From Glandiceps talaboti (Eukaryota > Hemichordata > Enteropneusta > Spengelidae), in the NCBI RefSeq assembly GCF_964340395.1, contig NC_135549.1:15140842-15204841 (forward strand): a stretch of 64,000 bases of DNA, given 5' to 3'. Under the pieces are notes generated by a model. It was not told the DNA's origin and did not search any database. It saw only the letters and a list, made by a program, of their open reading frames with translations. This document shows, one piece after another, positions 11,949 to 24,393 of this stretch; position 1 is the stretch's first letter, and every line of letters starts with the position of its first letter. A program made the position numbers and the translations under genes.

Positions 11949-14112
11949 CTTACTTGTCTGTCGTTCTCGAAGGCCATACTCAATTATGAACGAGACAGGT
12001 TAAGTAGAAAGCTGTATGCATCATGATAGCTCTTTAGATAGGATTTTATTCGTTTTAACAGTCCCCTAGAAATTACAGACTTTGTCCTGCAGCCCTATTA
12101 TAGGTCATTGTTTCAGAGTATTCTCCCAAGCATGGAAATAATCGGATTAAAAATTAAAACCCTCGTGGCACCACGTAATTGATTCTTCGACGAGCAGACG
12201 CAAATAATATATAATATATATAATATATTATGAATATACTATACCTATGCCCGTGTATATATGAAATCTGTGTGTTTGTCGTCGTCATTGTGTGTTTATC
12301 TATGTGTCTTCCAGACAGAATATAACAACAAAAGTTTACCGAGCTAATGTTTCCAAATCACTGCAATACATTACTGAATCCAGTCTGTTATTTTCCCCCC
12401 AAGAGTTTGCTTCTATATGCCAAGCAAGCATGATACAAACATCACGGTGTCCAGTATTCAACAATCATTGCCTAACAAGCAGCCTAAAGAGATGTTCTAT
12501 AGGTATAAAAGATATGTATTAGAGGAAAACAATATCTTAATATTGAATACTCGCAAGAAAGTATGTTACATAACTTTCTGATCCGGAAAATATAACTCGA
12601 CATTGATTCAGTAATGTCTGAACCAGTTCATGTAGGTGCCATTTGCATTATCATACTTCTCTATGTGGCGGTTGTGAATGAATTGCTTACACTTTACATG
12701 TACGTGGAAAACTCTTTCGCTTAAATCTATTCATTTCTAATCTTCGGAAAAGGTTAAAGCTATCAATCATAAATTTAATTACTGTAAATATATTGTTAAT
12801 GCGATAATTCACCGTCCGCGACAATTAAAACCATAAAAAAGAAGTGAGAGATAGACGGATTCATATTATTTGGTAATATATCTTATGTCGTAATGTCAAT
12901 GCAGACATAAAGCGAATGAAAGCAGGCAGCAATGTATCAATATCCTATTACATCAGACATGCACTGAACAAGTAAAAGAAGAGAAGAAATTTAAGTCTAA
13001 TAATATAATCAACATTGTATTTATCAAAATTAGAATGTTCGAATTTGTTTTCTTTATCAACATAAGGAAAGAATGGTGAAAATGTATCTAGACAAGGAGT
13101 AGGAATTTATAACCTGGAATTGCTTTTAGAAATAAGTCTGTTTATCACCCGGTTTATATTTCAACGTTTATAATGTTTGTCATCTAGGTGGCATCTTGAT
13201 GAAGCAAATATCTGGCACCGTAAATTGCATTGCTATCTTACCGGTAGCATGAAGTGTAACAGGCTTTTAACGGCAGTAAAATCATTACATGAGACATACA
13301 TGCCGTTATCATGTACACTTATTGGGTAAAATAACGGCATACGGAAAGCTGAAAACTGTGCACGTGAAAAACCCGTTTTGTAGACATTTTATAAGATGTC
13401 AAACAACAGACTTTTATGTGATGAACTTTATACAATTTTGGTACGATCCAGTCATCACATTGTTGTTACAGTAGTAGTAGTAGTTTGAATGACGAGGGAT
13501 AATTATGGATGCATCCGTTCGGATAAATGCTTGTTAATGTCAAATGTCATACAATTCACGAACAATATCGTGTCCTTTAACAGTTTGAAATCATATCGGT
13601 GTCTTTCAAATCGAACTATTTTCATACTAAGAAGGGAAAGGTTAAAAATGTCAACACAAACATGGTTATTTCTGTCGAAATTCCAGAGACATTTAGCTTT
13701 GAAAATGGAGTATTGGGAGATATATCTAGGGACAATTTTGTAAATCGTGTGTCAAAACGGTCATTATTTGAATTGACAAGTGTGATTTAGTTCTTATATT
13801 ACACTGTACATGAACTAAAACAAATGTGAGTCATACAGTAACCATTCAATACTATATCAATTGATGCCTTCTCCACGTGAAAGTAAATTGTTTTATCAAA
13901 CAACCTTCCTTTCTGTATGGACTAGTGTTGCAAAGCACCACTTGATACTAATTCAAATTCCGAGAAAAATATCGTTACAATGGAGTAGATACTTAAATCT
14001 CATTATCGGAAAGTGATTTACATTTTCTTTAAAAATAACTCGACTATAAACAAAATATGCACTAAATAAATAAAACTTTGTATTGCGCCAAAGTAATTGG
14101 ATAGATCCTAGC
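11949..14112. other. Non-coding sequence, no gene seen
   Basis: AT-rich sequence. Overlapping short frames at 13489-13790 on the plus strand have no identifiable domain. A TA-rich imperfect tract lies near 12205-12240. No gene is supported. Confidence 0.5.
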
Positions 14113-14149
14113 ATTCAACTTGAGTCCTCACATCAGGGCTTCGTCAGGG
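14113..14149 (-). other. Degenerate hammerhead-like / Penelope-tail-like motif
   Basis: On the minus strand the motif CTGACGA (14141-14147) is followed by a potential stem, AGCCC paired with GGACT with one mismatch, and then CAAGTTG, where an intact hammerhead would have GAAAC. The arrangement resembles a mutated hammerhead core. No Penelope-like protein was found nearby, so the assignment is tentative. Confidence 0.3.
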
Positions 14150-14811
14150 ATATTTGGTACAGCACAATTTTTAAATTTATTTTTAATTACTAATCTGTAC
14201 AGGCGTGTCGCCATCATAATGCATTAGATGGTTCTTCTTTCTCATGGTCAAAGTCGTTGATTAACACAAATGTAGGGTATTGAACGTAAACCATACATGA
14301 TCGTACCAGTCAGGAGAGTAACTACGTTTAGCAATACTGTTTTGTTTCTTACACGATTTACCAAAACCAGTCAACCGGTTTAAGCTTTTTAGATGCAAAG
14401 GAGAAAAACGTAGTATGTCACTCGATATATGTAGCTAGTGGCAACTCAAACATTGAACCATCTAAAGCAACAGAACAGTCATTAGCCCGTATTCTTTTAC
14501 AGTTTGACCTGGCAGTAGTGAAACATATCTGTGACAAATGATTGGTTCGGGAGAAAAAATATCGCCTGAAGTACTGGAATTAGACAGGATATACTAGAGT
14601 CACAATCAGGCAACTGTATGTACCGTCAAAGTCAGTTTGACTGATTGGTTTTGTTGACGCATATGTGCAACATTCTACATCACTACGGAGACTGCGCAGT
14701 AGAAGTACAACAGTTACAAATCAATTCGTGCTAACTGGATTGAATAGATGTTGTCGATCAGTAATAAGTAGTTTTCCTTTTTAATATCCTGCAACAACGA
14801 ACAATACGTGA

Positions 14812-15006
14812 CCTTCGGAATTGTCCACAGACATAAAATCAGAAAGATTTGAGAACACATCTGAAAATAATTGTAGCGAAGACGTACATGGTGAAAACTG
14901 TACCAAAATCGGAGTTAATACTAATAGTTCTCTACATTGGCAAGCTGCATTGAATCAAACTGGTACCACTGGTGATATTGCTAACCCTTACGATGTAGAA
15001 AACAGG
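14812..15006 (+). other. Exon-like open frame of unknown product
   Basis: An open frame follows an in-frame TGA at 14809 and reads DIKSERFENTSENNCSEDVH near its start and NPYDVENR at its end. It is hydrophilic, with several N-x-S/T sites. It runs into AACAG|GTAAAT, a reasonable splice donor, just before the in-frame stop. A possible acceptor (CCACAG) is at 14823-14828. It could be the cytoplasmic or extracellular part of an unrecognised protein, or chance. No partner exon was identified. Confidence 0.22.
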
Positions 15007-15009
15007 TAA

Positions 15010-15644
15010 ATGATTTCAGTTTACCTTTAAAATGAACCAAAACCATAGATTTAGGGAACAAATTTAACCAAATGGACACCCTTTGTTCAGTGACAAGTTT
15101 GATACATTTTGTAACAGCAACGCCGTGCTATTTGGACAATCATTTCATGCGAGGCTAAGTCCTAATTGGGTCCTCGACCGAGAAGAGGCTAATCTCGATA
15201 TCTTTATTATCTCATTAACTTCTGTTCTTCGTCATAATTTCTTTTCCTTATTTTTTGTCCACATAATTTCTTTTGCGATTTTCAAGCCTGGAAAATCTGC
15301 CAGGGTGACGTACATGTTAATAGTATGTACATCCAAGTAATAAATCTTAGCCGTGGGCGGCTGAATCCCTAGAGTCTGAACAGTTCACATTGTGAATAAG
15401 ATTACGAACGATTGGTATGAGTATATGGAGTGACAGAGGCAAAATCTCCATGCTAAAAACAGAATTTTCTTATGGGTGTTCCATCACGTGACTGCCCGGA
15501 AAACCGGAACAGTGTGTATGTGGCCTGGTTATTTTAAGGTGGTAGGCCCCATACCATTGATTTTTTCAAACCGAGGGACTACATCTTTCCGCCGTCCCCT
15601 TTACGTCTATTAATGTATGACTAGTCCTTTTACGTTTATAAAAC
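15010..15644. other. Non-coding sequence, no gene seen
   Basis: No repeat, element or convincing frame. An 85-codon frame at 15083-15340 shows no domain. Confidence 0.5.
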
Positions 15645-15716
15645 GTGTGAGTGAGTGAGTGAGTGTGTGTGTGCGCGCGCGCGTGCGTGCGTGCGTGCGT
15701 GCGTGCGTGTGTGTGA
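15645..15716. repeat. Alternating purine-pyrimidine minisatellite (GTGA, GT, GC, GTGC)
   Basis: GTGA units pass into GT, then a pure GC alternation of about 10 bases, then GTGC units and GT again. From about 15663 the strand is strictly alternating purine-pyrimidine, the classic sequence type able to adopt Z-DNA. Confidence 0.9.
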
Positions 15717-16478
15717 TTAGTATTTTGATAGAAACTTTATTTATGAACTTCACGTCGTTTTAACAGTAATGCTCATTTACGACAACCTGACACTTGGAAA
15801 TATATGAAGGCATAAAACTACAAGTTATTGAAGGTATGACATAACAACTCTATCAAAATATTTCATAAAAAAATACCACACATGCAGCGGCTCCATACAA
15901 AGTATAAACTGCATCTGTTCAATACATTGTGAAGGGAAAGTGTTATATAAATAATACCAATGCACTATATACAGAAACCTCGCAGCGTTTATGACTGCTT
16001 TGACGCAGAGCTCATCAGACTACTGACTGTTATAAAAATACCAATCACGACATAATCTTCGGATTTAAGGAGGAGCAACAAGGTCGTATAATGGGGGGAT
16101 ATATACCCTGTAGGCGAAATATGCACATATACCGCAAATATTGACCTCACAGGGGTACATCTACCTATATATAACCGACCACTTCTCCTTAAACTGCAGT
16201 ATGATATGTTAATTTCTATAAATGGGATAGACATGTAAATCGGAACTAAGCCTGGTAGCCTTTCCCATTTAAGCAATTCCATAACATTGATAACGTTGTA
16301 AGTGCACATATGTTGATGTATAATATTGTCAAATTCTTTAAACATTATTTCGGTTTCCATACGATTGATTAAGCGATCTGCCACATACCACTATCTTTTT
16401 CCTATGTTTTTGTGAGCGTCATGGTTACTGACGTGAGTTTTATAATTTTTACGTGTGTTTATTTACAAATTTGAATAA
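15717..16478. other. Non-coding sequence; unrecognised 131-codon minus-strand frame
   Basis: The minus-strand frame at 15989-16384 is the longest here. It has no domain, signal peptide or splice context that I recognise, and its composition resembles the surroundings. It is not called as a gene. Confidence 0.4.
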
Positions 16479-16703
16479 TTACTCTTAGCATCTTTGAGAT
16501 TGTACGGTATAATGATTGTTTGCACTACACAGAACATTAAAAACGAGACGAGTAGTTTTAAAGAGTGCATTACAACGGAACGGTGGGCCTGTCACGAGGA
16601 GACGTGTGGCAAAATATATCATAGCTTGTTAACCATACAATCGCACATGTCATTACAAGCACATGATCATATACGGCTATTCGTTGATTTATATTGTGTT
16701 TGA
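16479..16703 (+). pseudogene. Open frame with one C2H2 zinc-finger pattern (possible exon or relic)
   Basis: The frame opens after TAA at 16476 and ends at TGA at 16701-16703. At 16590-16664 it encodes C-x4-C-x12-H-x5-H with the rest of the C2H2 pattern in register: a Tyr at the conserved aromatic position and an Ile at the conserved hydrophobic one (CGKIYHSLLTIQSH). A potential acceptor (ACTCTTAG) lies at 16481-16488. One finger alone is weak evidence. It may be a terminal exon, a decayed zinc-finger gene or coincidence. No neighbouring finger was found. Confidence 0.3.
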
Positions 16704-18769
16704 GTGGTATTGTGTGTTAAACATTACCGTCTATAAAATAGCTTTCTCAGATCACAGGGATTACTGTAACATGGAGTCTAGTATATTGAGATATATATGA
16801 ACTTATACAATGTAATCCCAGAGCACTAGTCTGAGATGTAATACTGTAACAGCAGTCTTGTTTTGCTGATGTTACTGGACACGGCCACCGAAACCTATAT
16901 AATTTCAGACGTTTATGCTGCCCACGTAATTGAAAACGACAAAGTTATTGCGAATTTGCTTTTAGCAGGTTTTGTTTGGGATAGGCTCAATAACAGAACT
17001 ACTGAACAGCAGAAGAAATATCAAACATAGATTGCTTGGAATCTAATCTTAAAAGCATAACACTGTAATATTACTCCATTTTGTACACTCCCACATGTTT
17101 GCTGTCACAATTAACAATTTGACTAGATCTGTTTGTACAGAATGCAGCAGCATTGATGAAATATGTACTATGCGCATTGAATTGACATTTACAGACATCA
17201 TCGAATACTCTTGTTCGTATTGAAACCCCCTGTATGTTTGATATAATCTCTGAATACGTTATAAGGTGGTCATGAGGCATGTTACAATGAAATACAATTT
17301 CTATTTCGCCTGACTAGTAAGTCTGTTTGGGCGGTATGTCTGACACTTTTGCGAGAAATTCTAGTTTGGAAGAAGTGGACATTGACAAATCAGTTTGACT
17401 GTTGAATACGTAGCTGGGGTTTGAATTCTAAAAGATTTCTGTTCTCCATTTCTCTCAAACTATATTCGTAAAAGTCATCTGGGTACTACCAGACCTATAC
17501 AGGCTTACGAGGTGGTAAAGGTAGAAATACATTACACTTTGTTCAGTTAGTCACTGTAGAAGTAATTTGTTCGAAGTTTCTCTTGAAATCTAAAGTGGAA
17601 GAAGATAACTTGTGTATGAATCTTAATGCTGCCATGATGAATATGCATAGTATCATTACACTTTATTGTTACATCATATGTTACATGGTATGAACACCAC
17701 CTGATAAAGTATCCAGAATCATAAAACATAAATGAATGGATCAACCTTACTATTATAATGAGTTTTGTAAATAAGCTTATTAAATATTACATAGTAATGT
17801 TTAAATGTTTGATCAGGTTTGCTATTCAAATAGCTCTAATCAAATACTTAGTGGTGACATCGTGTACCTGTTGTACCCTTATGGTGTATACTATAATAGT
17901 GGAGATATATGCAGGGGCATACAGAGTAGATATTTTCTAATGTGTTCCTCCTGACTGGCTCTGTTTAACTATAAGCTTAAGTGTTTGGAATAGAATCCTA
18001 AATAAATCAAATGGATTATTTCAAAGTGTTCAATCTCCTTGCAGTTGCCCCATTTTGGAAATAAGCCGTACCGTGCCATATGTGTCCCTTTCCAAAGAAA
18101 GGTTGATGCTATTCAAAGGTAAGAACAGACCTAGAAATGGAGAATGGAATTAAGGAATTACACGCAGTACTAACTTAGACAGGAACTAAATCACTTTATA
18201 TTCTGAATGCGTTTCTTATGTGATATCCCTCGCTATGGAACGATACAATCTTTAGTATATTATTTCCCCCAACAAGACGTGCTTTCTGACAAACGAGACC
18301 CGCGATCTACAAGGAAAGTGAAACTATTCATTGCGAAATCTAATATTACCGTTGACATTCACGATAACATGATAAGACCTTGCGGTCTGAATCTTAAACC
18401 TCTATTCAAATGGTTTGAACATGAACACACGGTGTGTATCACAAAAAAACAAGTGTCGTTTATGTGCTGGGCAGCTTCATTGAACGTTTCAAATTACTTA
18501 ATGGAATTCTGTTGATGCGTATCGACATAAGTGACTTGTTTTTCCGACAGTTCAATTTGGGAAAAACTGCCACGAGGTAATTTTTAAATACACAGTACAT
18601 AATTGTCAATTACATCAATATAGCTTAAAGGTGAACGACAAGTATATACTATTAGGTGTAACCAAGTCACGAACTTCTGTATCAAAGGAAACACTGATGC
18701 AATGTGAGTATATTTGTCTGACTGAAATCTGCCAAATCACTGACATGTCTATAGCCAAGACAAGAGTGT
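16704..18769. other. Non-coding sequence, no gene seen
   Basis: AT-rich sequence. A 102-codon plus-strand frame at 18207-18515 starts with ATG but has no identifiable domain or clear context. It is left uncalled. Confidence 0.45.
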
Positions 18770-19064
18770 TGTTATGAGATATAAACTGTTGCAACCAAGC
18801 AAAAACTGATAACTAAATAACAAAAACCTACTGTAATCGAGCGACAATAAAGTGACTAACCTTATCAAATATAAAAGGTTGTTATCAAGTCAACTACTAA
18901 CCAACAAAACACAGCTGTAACCAGCAGAAACCGGTAAAATTAAATGAATGAGGTTATTATGTTAACTCAGTTAGAATTCTATTTCTATGCATAATCTACC
19001 ATGATTATAACCCAACAAAAAGTATTGCTAAACTGGAAACTGTTGCACACAAGAGTGAGTAACG

Positions 19065-19200
19065 ACTGTAACCAAGCGAATACTGTTAGTGATTATTGAT
19101 GTAACCAAGTAAATGCTGCTGTATCCAAGTACACACTGCTGTAACCAAGTGAGTACTGTTGTAACTAAGTAAATACTGCGGTAACCAAGTGGATATTACT
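19065..19200 (+). repeat. Degenerate minisatellite, unit about 20-24 bp
   Basis: At least six variants of a unit like TGTAACCAAGTGAGTACTG occur in tandem, with substitutions in each (for example GTATCCAAGTACACACTGC and GTAACTAAGTAAATACTGC). Weaker AACCAAG-like copies extend back to about 18790, so an older array may have started there. Confidence 0.75.
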
Positions 19201-20445
19201 GGTACCATGCCAAGACTTATGTAGGAAATATGTTCTAAATTTACAATGTAGAATTTATTTCGTTTATCGACTCATTATGTTATGATGGCTAGAGAAATAT
19301 GTACTTCAGGCTCAATCATCAACAATTCACGGATATACATATTTGATGTGACTGTGAATGTTTGTACACGACAGCTGTTCCCCTCGGAGCATCAGATATA
19401 TGTACTGAATAGATTAGTAATTCTTACTATATTATGGATATTCAGGACTCTCCCTATACAACTGATGAACCACGAAAAATACCAAGGGGTACTCATCAGA
19501 CAGCAAATATATTTCCAATGCTTGGCTTTACTTTCTCTTTTAACAATTGAGAGGGAAGTACGGTAAGATCGTGATTTTTATCTTGTTATAACCCCATTAT
19601 ACATAGATATACTAATAACCTAAATAAATGGAACACTCGGTAAAATACTTTTGTTTAAATATGGAAAAAGTATGACATAAAATGTACCAGAATTTAAGGG
19701 AAACGCGTCCATTCACTGAAATGGTCATATAGATAACTAACAACTGAAAATTGTTATTCACTCATATCTTGTAATAATGCTTCTTTAGTAATGAACTTAG
19801 CAGTATTTGTACACAAGGCATTCAGACTAAAAATGGAGCGTATTTACGCATTTTTTCTGTATTCTGTAACATTTTATTGTTCATACTTGTGTGAAATGCG
19901 ATTTTGGGTCGGTGGCCTTTAAGAGCATACGCTCATGTTAATTGATACGGCGATATTTGATAAATGTGCAGATGGGAGGCATCCAAGTGATCAGTAAATA
20001 TTAACCACTTTATAGAAATAGTCGTAGCTATCAAATTGGTATGACTAGTGTCAGTGTAATGTATTATAAAACATTAACACCCCTGTTACAAGAAAACCTG
20101 AACAGAATACGTCAACTGGAGTTAAGTGTTTACAATAGGACATTATCTATTCAAGGCTAAATACAAAACAAACATGAAAATATCGTCTCAGCTAAGTACT
20201 CGGTGCAAACAGCAAACTAAGATATTCATTAGAAATTAATCAGAAATAAATCTAAGTCCATACATATCTAAGTTGTGATAACTTATTTTCCGTAGAGAAT
20301 ATCCTAATTGATACTCGAGGTTTTATTAATAATTAATCTTCACTGCCGTACAGTCCGTCTGGGTGAAGGGACCGTAACTATGTTATTGTCACAACAATCT
20401 GACATAATATAACGACGTGTGTTCTTTCTTTCTTACCGCAACGTA

Positions 20446-20448
<3 letters not shown>
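19201..20448. other. Non-coding sequence, no gene seen
   Basis: A 94-codon frame at 19282-19566 ends next to a donor-like GTAAGA but has no known domain. Nothing else was recognised. Confidence 0.45.

Positions 20449-20482
<34 letters not shown>
20449..20482. repeat. (TA)n microsatellite
   Basis: About 17 TA dinucleotides. They are followed by about 48 bp of non-repetitive sequence and then a perfect 18-bp palindrome at 20531-20548 (CAGCATATATATATGCTG). Confidence 0.95.
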
Positions 20483-20721
20483 CTCGGTGAGTATCAATCT
20501 GCTATAAGACAGTGCTCTATACCGCAGTGGCAGCATATATATATGCTGACTAGGAAAATGTGACTCAGAGATAAAATTACTTTGAGTGATGCCTACGTGT
20601 AGTTACAGCGAATTTCGCAATACCGTTTATCTTTTCTGTTTGATACAACCACGCAGGAACCAAAAGAAAATGGACATGCTAGAAGTCTGACTGAATGAGT
20701 TTTAAGTGAAATGAACTACAC

Positions 20722-20949
20722 ATGCCACCATACAGACATCAAATGGACACCGCAAAGGACATTTTACGCGCTCTCCATCGTGTGTTTGAGTCTAAGAAAA
20801 ACATTGGCGCTCGAATGTATCCATGTAGTTGCCATACATTTAGACTAAATATAGCAAAAAAGTGTGGCATATCCAGTTTCTTGATGGGTTCTGCGTGGTT
20901 GCATGAAACAGAAAAGCTGAACAGTATTGTGAAATTCACTGTATCATAA
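20722..20949 (+). other. 75-codon open frame, possibly a transposase relic
   Basis: An ATG-initiated frame with one suggestive string, CSCHTFRLNIAKK, which loosely fits the C-x-x-H-x-[L/F]-x-L pattern of hAT transposases. The frame is short and has no catalytic residues, terminal repeats or flanking exons. It may be chance. Confidence 0.15.
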
Positions 20950-21579
20950 CATTGCTATCAATTATTTATATGCATCCTTAATAATCACCAAATGCGGACA
21001 CTTTCTATTTCATTCGAATTCAATGATGTAGTTTTCTTGGGAAATAATCACGTGACACTAGAGAGTTATTCCGTATAAAACTACAAAAAGCAATACGATC
21101 ACACTAACACGATACGATAAGATGATCACGACGTTCAATTGAACAGTGCATGGTTTAAGAATCCGCTAGTTTGATATGCATAATATCATTAGCAGTGTAA
21201 CTATGCCCAATTACAGCAATTTGTTCCCTGTGGGCATTTCTCAACAGAATGGCGTGTACGCTACTAAGCTATTATTTTGTTCAATTTTCGTATAATGTGC
21301 ACTTAATCCACTACCCTGCATTAACCCTGCCTAAAGTAGGAATTTTGAATATAATTACACATCGTAAAGAATTGTCATTTCCCAAACCTTCATGATCAAT
21401 TGTTGTACAAACACATAATTATTGGTATTAGAACACCAGTTAATGGCCACTTGGGTATACACCATATTGACTGACAATTAAATTGTGTAAGCATTGATGT
21501 AATCGATCACATGTCGTATGACTAGCATAAGCTGGTCTACCCAGCAGACTGTGATATCAATACCATTAATTATTCATGT
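20950..21579. other. Non-coding sequence, no gene seen
   Basis: AT-rich intergenic sequence with no frames or repeats that could be supported. Confidence 0.5.
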
Positions 21580-23099
21580 CAAGTAATATCATGTTTTATG
21601 AATCAGCTGGCGAAAGACAAAATATTGATGACACAGACACAGACACGGTCTGGAATTGGATGCGTGAACACCCTTACAACGGAAGTCGAATGGGTATTAT
21701 TCTGGGATTAGTGATTGATACTTAAGGACCGCCATACTGAAGGGAAATGTAAGTTATACCCATTGATTATTTCTGTTTGAGCTGGTGGAGAAAGAAATAA
21801 TTATAGTGGTCGATCTGATATAAGGAACTGATTCAACAACACATCAATATATGCATAAGTATAGCTATGCGACTGTGCTTTCATATTTTAATATACTTCA
21901 TAAACGACATCAAAATGACCATATGGTAGAGAGGATGTGATATCAGCAAATGTGATCGTGGGAGCTCATTATTAATACTGTGCAAAGCACGTTCTGAACC
22001 CATCAATGACACTGGATTAAAGTCTAACAGGTCAGTTAGTAGTAAATATAGTGTAGTTTAAGCTTTCATCCTTGTTAAGACTGGAATACGAATACATGTA
22101 TATCATTTTACGTAAACACACACAGGGAGTTAAAATTAAGGTTAGATGGAATGTTTTAACGAAGACAGTGTGAAATGTCATCCTGTTATAAAAGTACTTG
22201 GATCTTTTATGAGAAATCAAACTATGGAATTCTTGCTAACGATTGAAAATGAAATGTACTATGATCAGACAGAAAAGAATCGAACTTGATAAAAGACGTA
22301 TGGTGTGAAACATTAAACAGAAAATGAAAATATATTTCTCATATGTTACTGGTTGCGCAATGTTTATCAATTCTTTTTCTCATTGAGTGCGCATGCATAC
22401 ATTTCATAACGTCACTTAACAGAAAAACAACAAACACACCGAATCATTATGAAGAAGACATTCATGAGCATTGGCGGTAAATTAGGCCTTGAATTAATAC
22501 ATTACCATCTGTGTGCGATTAGTACCTTTTATTGTCTAATTCACAAATCAAAATATAAATGATTTAATATTACATCATTATCAACCATGCTGTCGGTGAT
22601 CTATTTCAGGTTTAAAAAATGAAACTATCGATAGTTTGGAAGAATAGCAGGCCACTGTGGCTCTGGTCAGGCAAAGGTGTCACGTTGAATAAGCTAGGAA
22701 ATCAACCGTATTTCACATTCAAGTTGGACTGATTTTCTTTAGATACCCACATTTTACGTATGGCTATAAACTATTCACAAGTTCACTTTATAGCCACCCA
22801 ACCTTTGAAACTTCACCGTGTCACAAAACAAGCATAACAACTAGTACATGTCTCTACAGTTGATATGATGACCCGAGCTTCTTTGTAAAATGAAAATATT
22901 TTCCTTTTTTTTCAAATTGTGGCAAAAATGGTGGGAAGGGACAATAAGTTCTTTATTTTCCTCCATTGAACTGCGTCCCAAAAAGAGAATATATACAATT
23001 GTAGTAATGGCTGGAATGTACATAAGCGATGCAATAAGATATAAACTTTAATTAAGTATAAGATATACCTTGATTGAAAATATTGGTTGGATGGGATTT
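21580..23099 (+). repeat. Dispersed duplicated block, copy A (partner 25265-26813)
   Basis: About 1.5 kb that aligns along its length with 25265-26813. It starts AAGTAATATCATGTTTTATG and ends near GATTGAAAATATTGG. Shared landmarks include GACACGGTCTGGAATTG, GGACCGCCATACTGAAGGG, AACTATGGAATTCTTGCTAA and GTAATGGCTGGAATGTA. Differences are mainly substitutions and small indels. No protein-coding capacity was seen in either copy. Confidence 0.9.
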
Positions 23100-24283
23100 A
23101 AAATATGCTAATAAATTACCATTCAGTATGGAAGTATGATAGCATCAAATATGAAACATGACATAGTGTGTACAATATGTTGTCATTGTAAATATGAAAA
23201 TATGATATCGGGTCTAAATAAGATACACAGAACTATAAGAACTATAAGATATACATTTGGTCATTAATTTCAAATAAAGTGGACAGTACTCAATTGTAAT
23301 GTAACAAACATGGAATCCAAAAGCCCAGACTTGTGAAATGATGTATTTTTAAGATTGAATTGAATTGAATTGATTGAATTGGCAGCATCCAGTTTTCAAC
23401 AATAAAACTTTCATGACTGTAAAACAAATCATACGTTATGTATGGATAAATAAATGATGTTTTATAAAAGAAACGTGGTAATTAACAGTATTTTCAAATC
23501 GACACTCAACGATAACTGTTATTTTTTTCACATCATTCTTAGTGTACAAATTGTAATTCTGAAGGAAACATTAAAGATGAAAAGCGTGCAGAAAGCAGCA
23601 AAATCTCACTGTTATCCATGATGTTGAATAAATCTGAATCGCAAACTGTTTAAACAATGACGAATTCAAGTTATATGAAGCAAGTCAGTCACCGTTGTCT
23701 ACAACCCACACGATTTGGATATTTGTATCATTCTCATTCACATTTACGAATGATATTTTTCCAGTTCTGTATCTCATGCCATTTATCATGTCAATCTGGC
23801 ACAATGTAGCATACAGTCGCATACTTTAATATTAACGATTCGGAATAATGAGTGACGCACCTCGAGTTGTACAAGCAAATGTCGATTACTGAATGGTTTA
23901 AATAGACCTAAAGCAACACAAGTGTCAAGTAAAAGTATCCTATAATGAAACTTTGTAAATTCACCATCTTGGTTTCCGAATTCGCTTTGTCCAGTTAACA
24001 AGTACCTTGGTAATTTCGTCAATTAGTTGTATATCTGGTATGATGCCATACTGTCTGTTAAGTTAATAAGAGTGACTACTCAACAAATAGAGAGTATCCA
24101 AGCAACTCTTGTGTATCCTTTGATGAAGTGAGAATACATCTGAAATACTGTAAAGGCAGTGAAGAAATGAAATTTAATATTTCTTAGCATTTTATATGTT
24201 TGATAGTCTATACTTAAGTGTCAGAGGTCGAATTACAACTTTCACAGGCATTTTCTTTAATCCCAAAGAAAGGAGTCAACATA
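23100..24283. other. Non-coding spacer between duplicated blocks
   Basis: AT-rich sequence with a short TTGAA-type run at about 23353-23381. No gene supported. Confidence 0.5.
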
Positions 24284-24353
<70 letters not shown>

Positions 24354-24354
24354 C

Positions 24355-24393
<39 letters not shown>
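24284..24393. repeat. (CTGT)n microsatellite
   Basis: About 27 tetranucleotide units with a GTCCGTCCG interruption near 24347-24355. Open frames on both strands through it are repeat artefacts. Confidence 0.97.

Noticed and set aside
13599-13790. 63-codon plus-strand frame with a protein-like C-terminus
   Set aside because: No homologue recognised, no splice signals at its edges, and it overlaps another frame of similar length.
15989-16384. 131-codon minus-strand frame
   Set aside because: No domain, signal peptide or splice context. The string GRLYIGR recalls GIY-YIG but the rest of that fold is absent.
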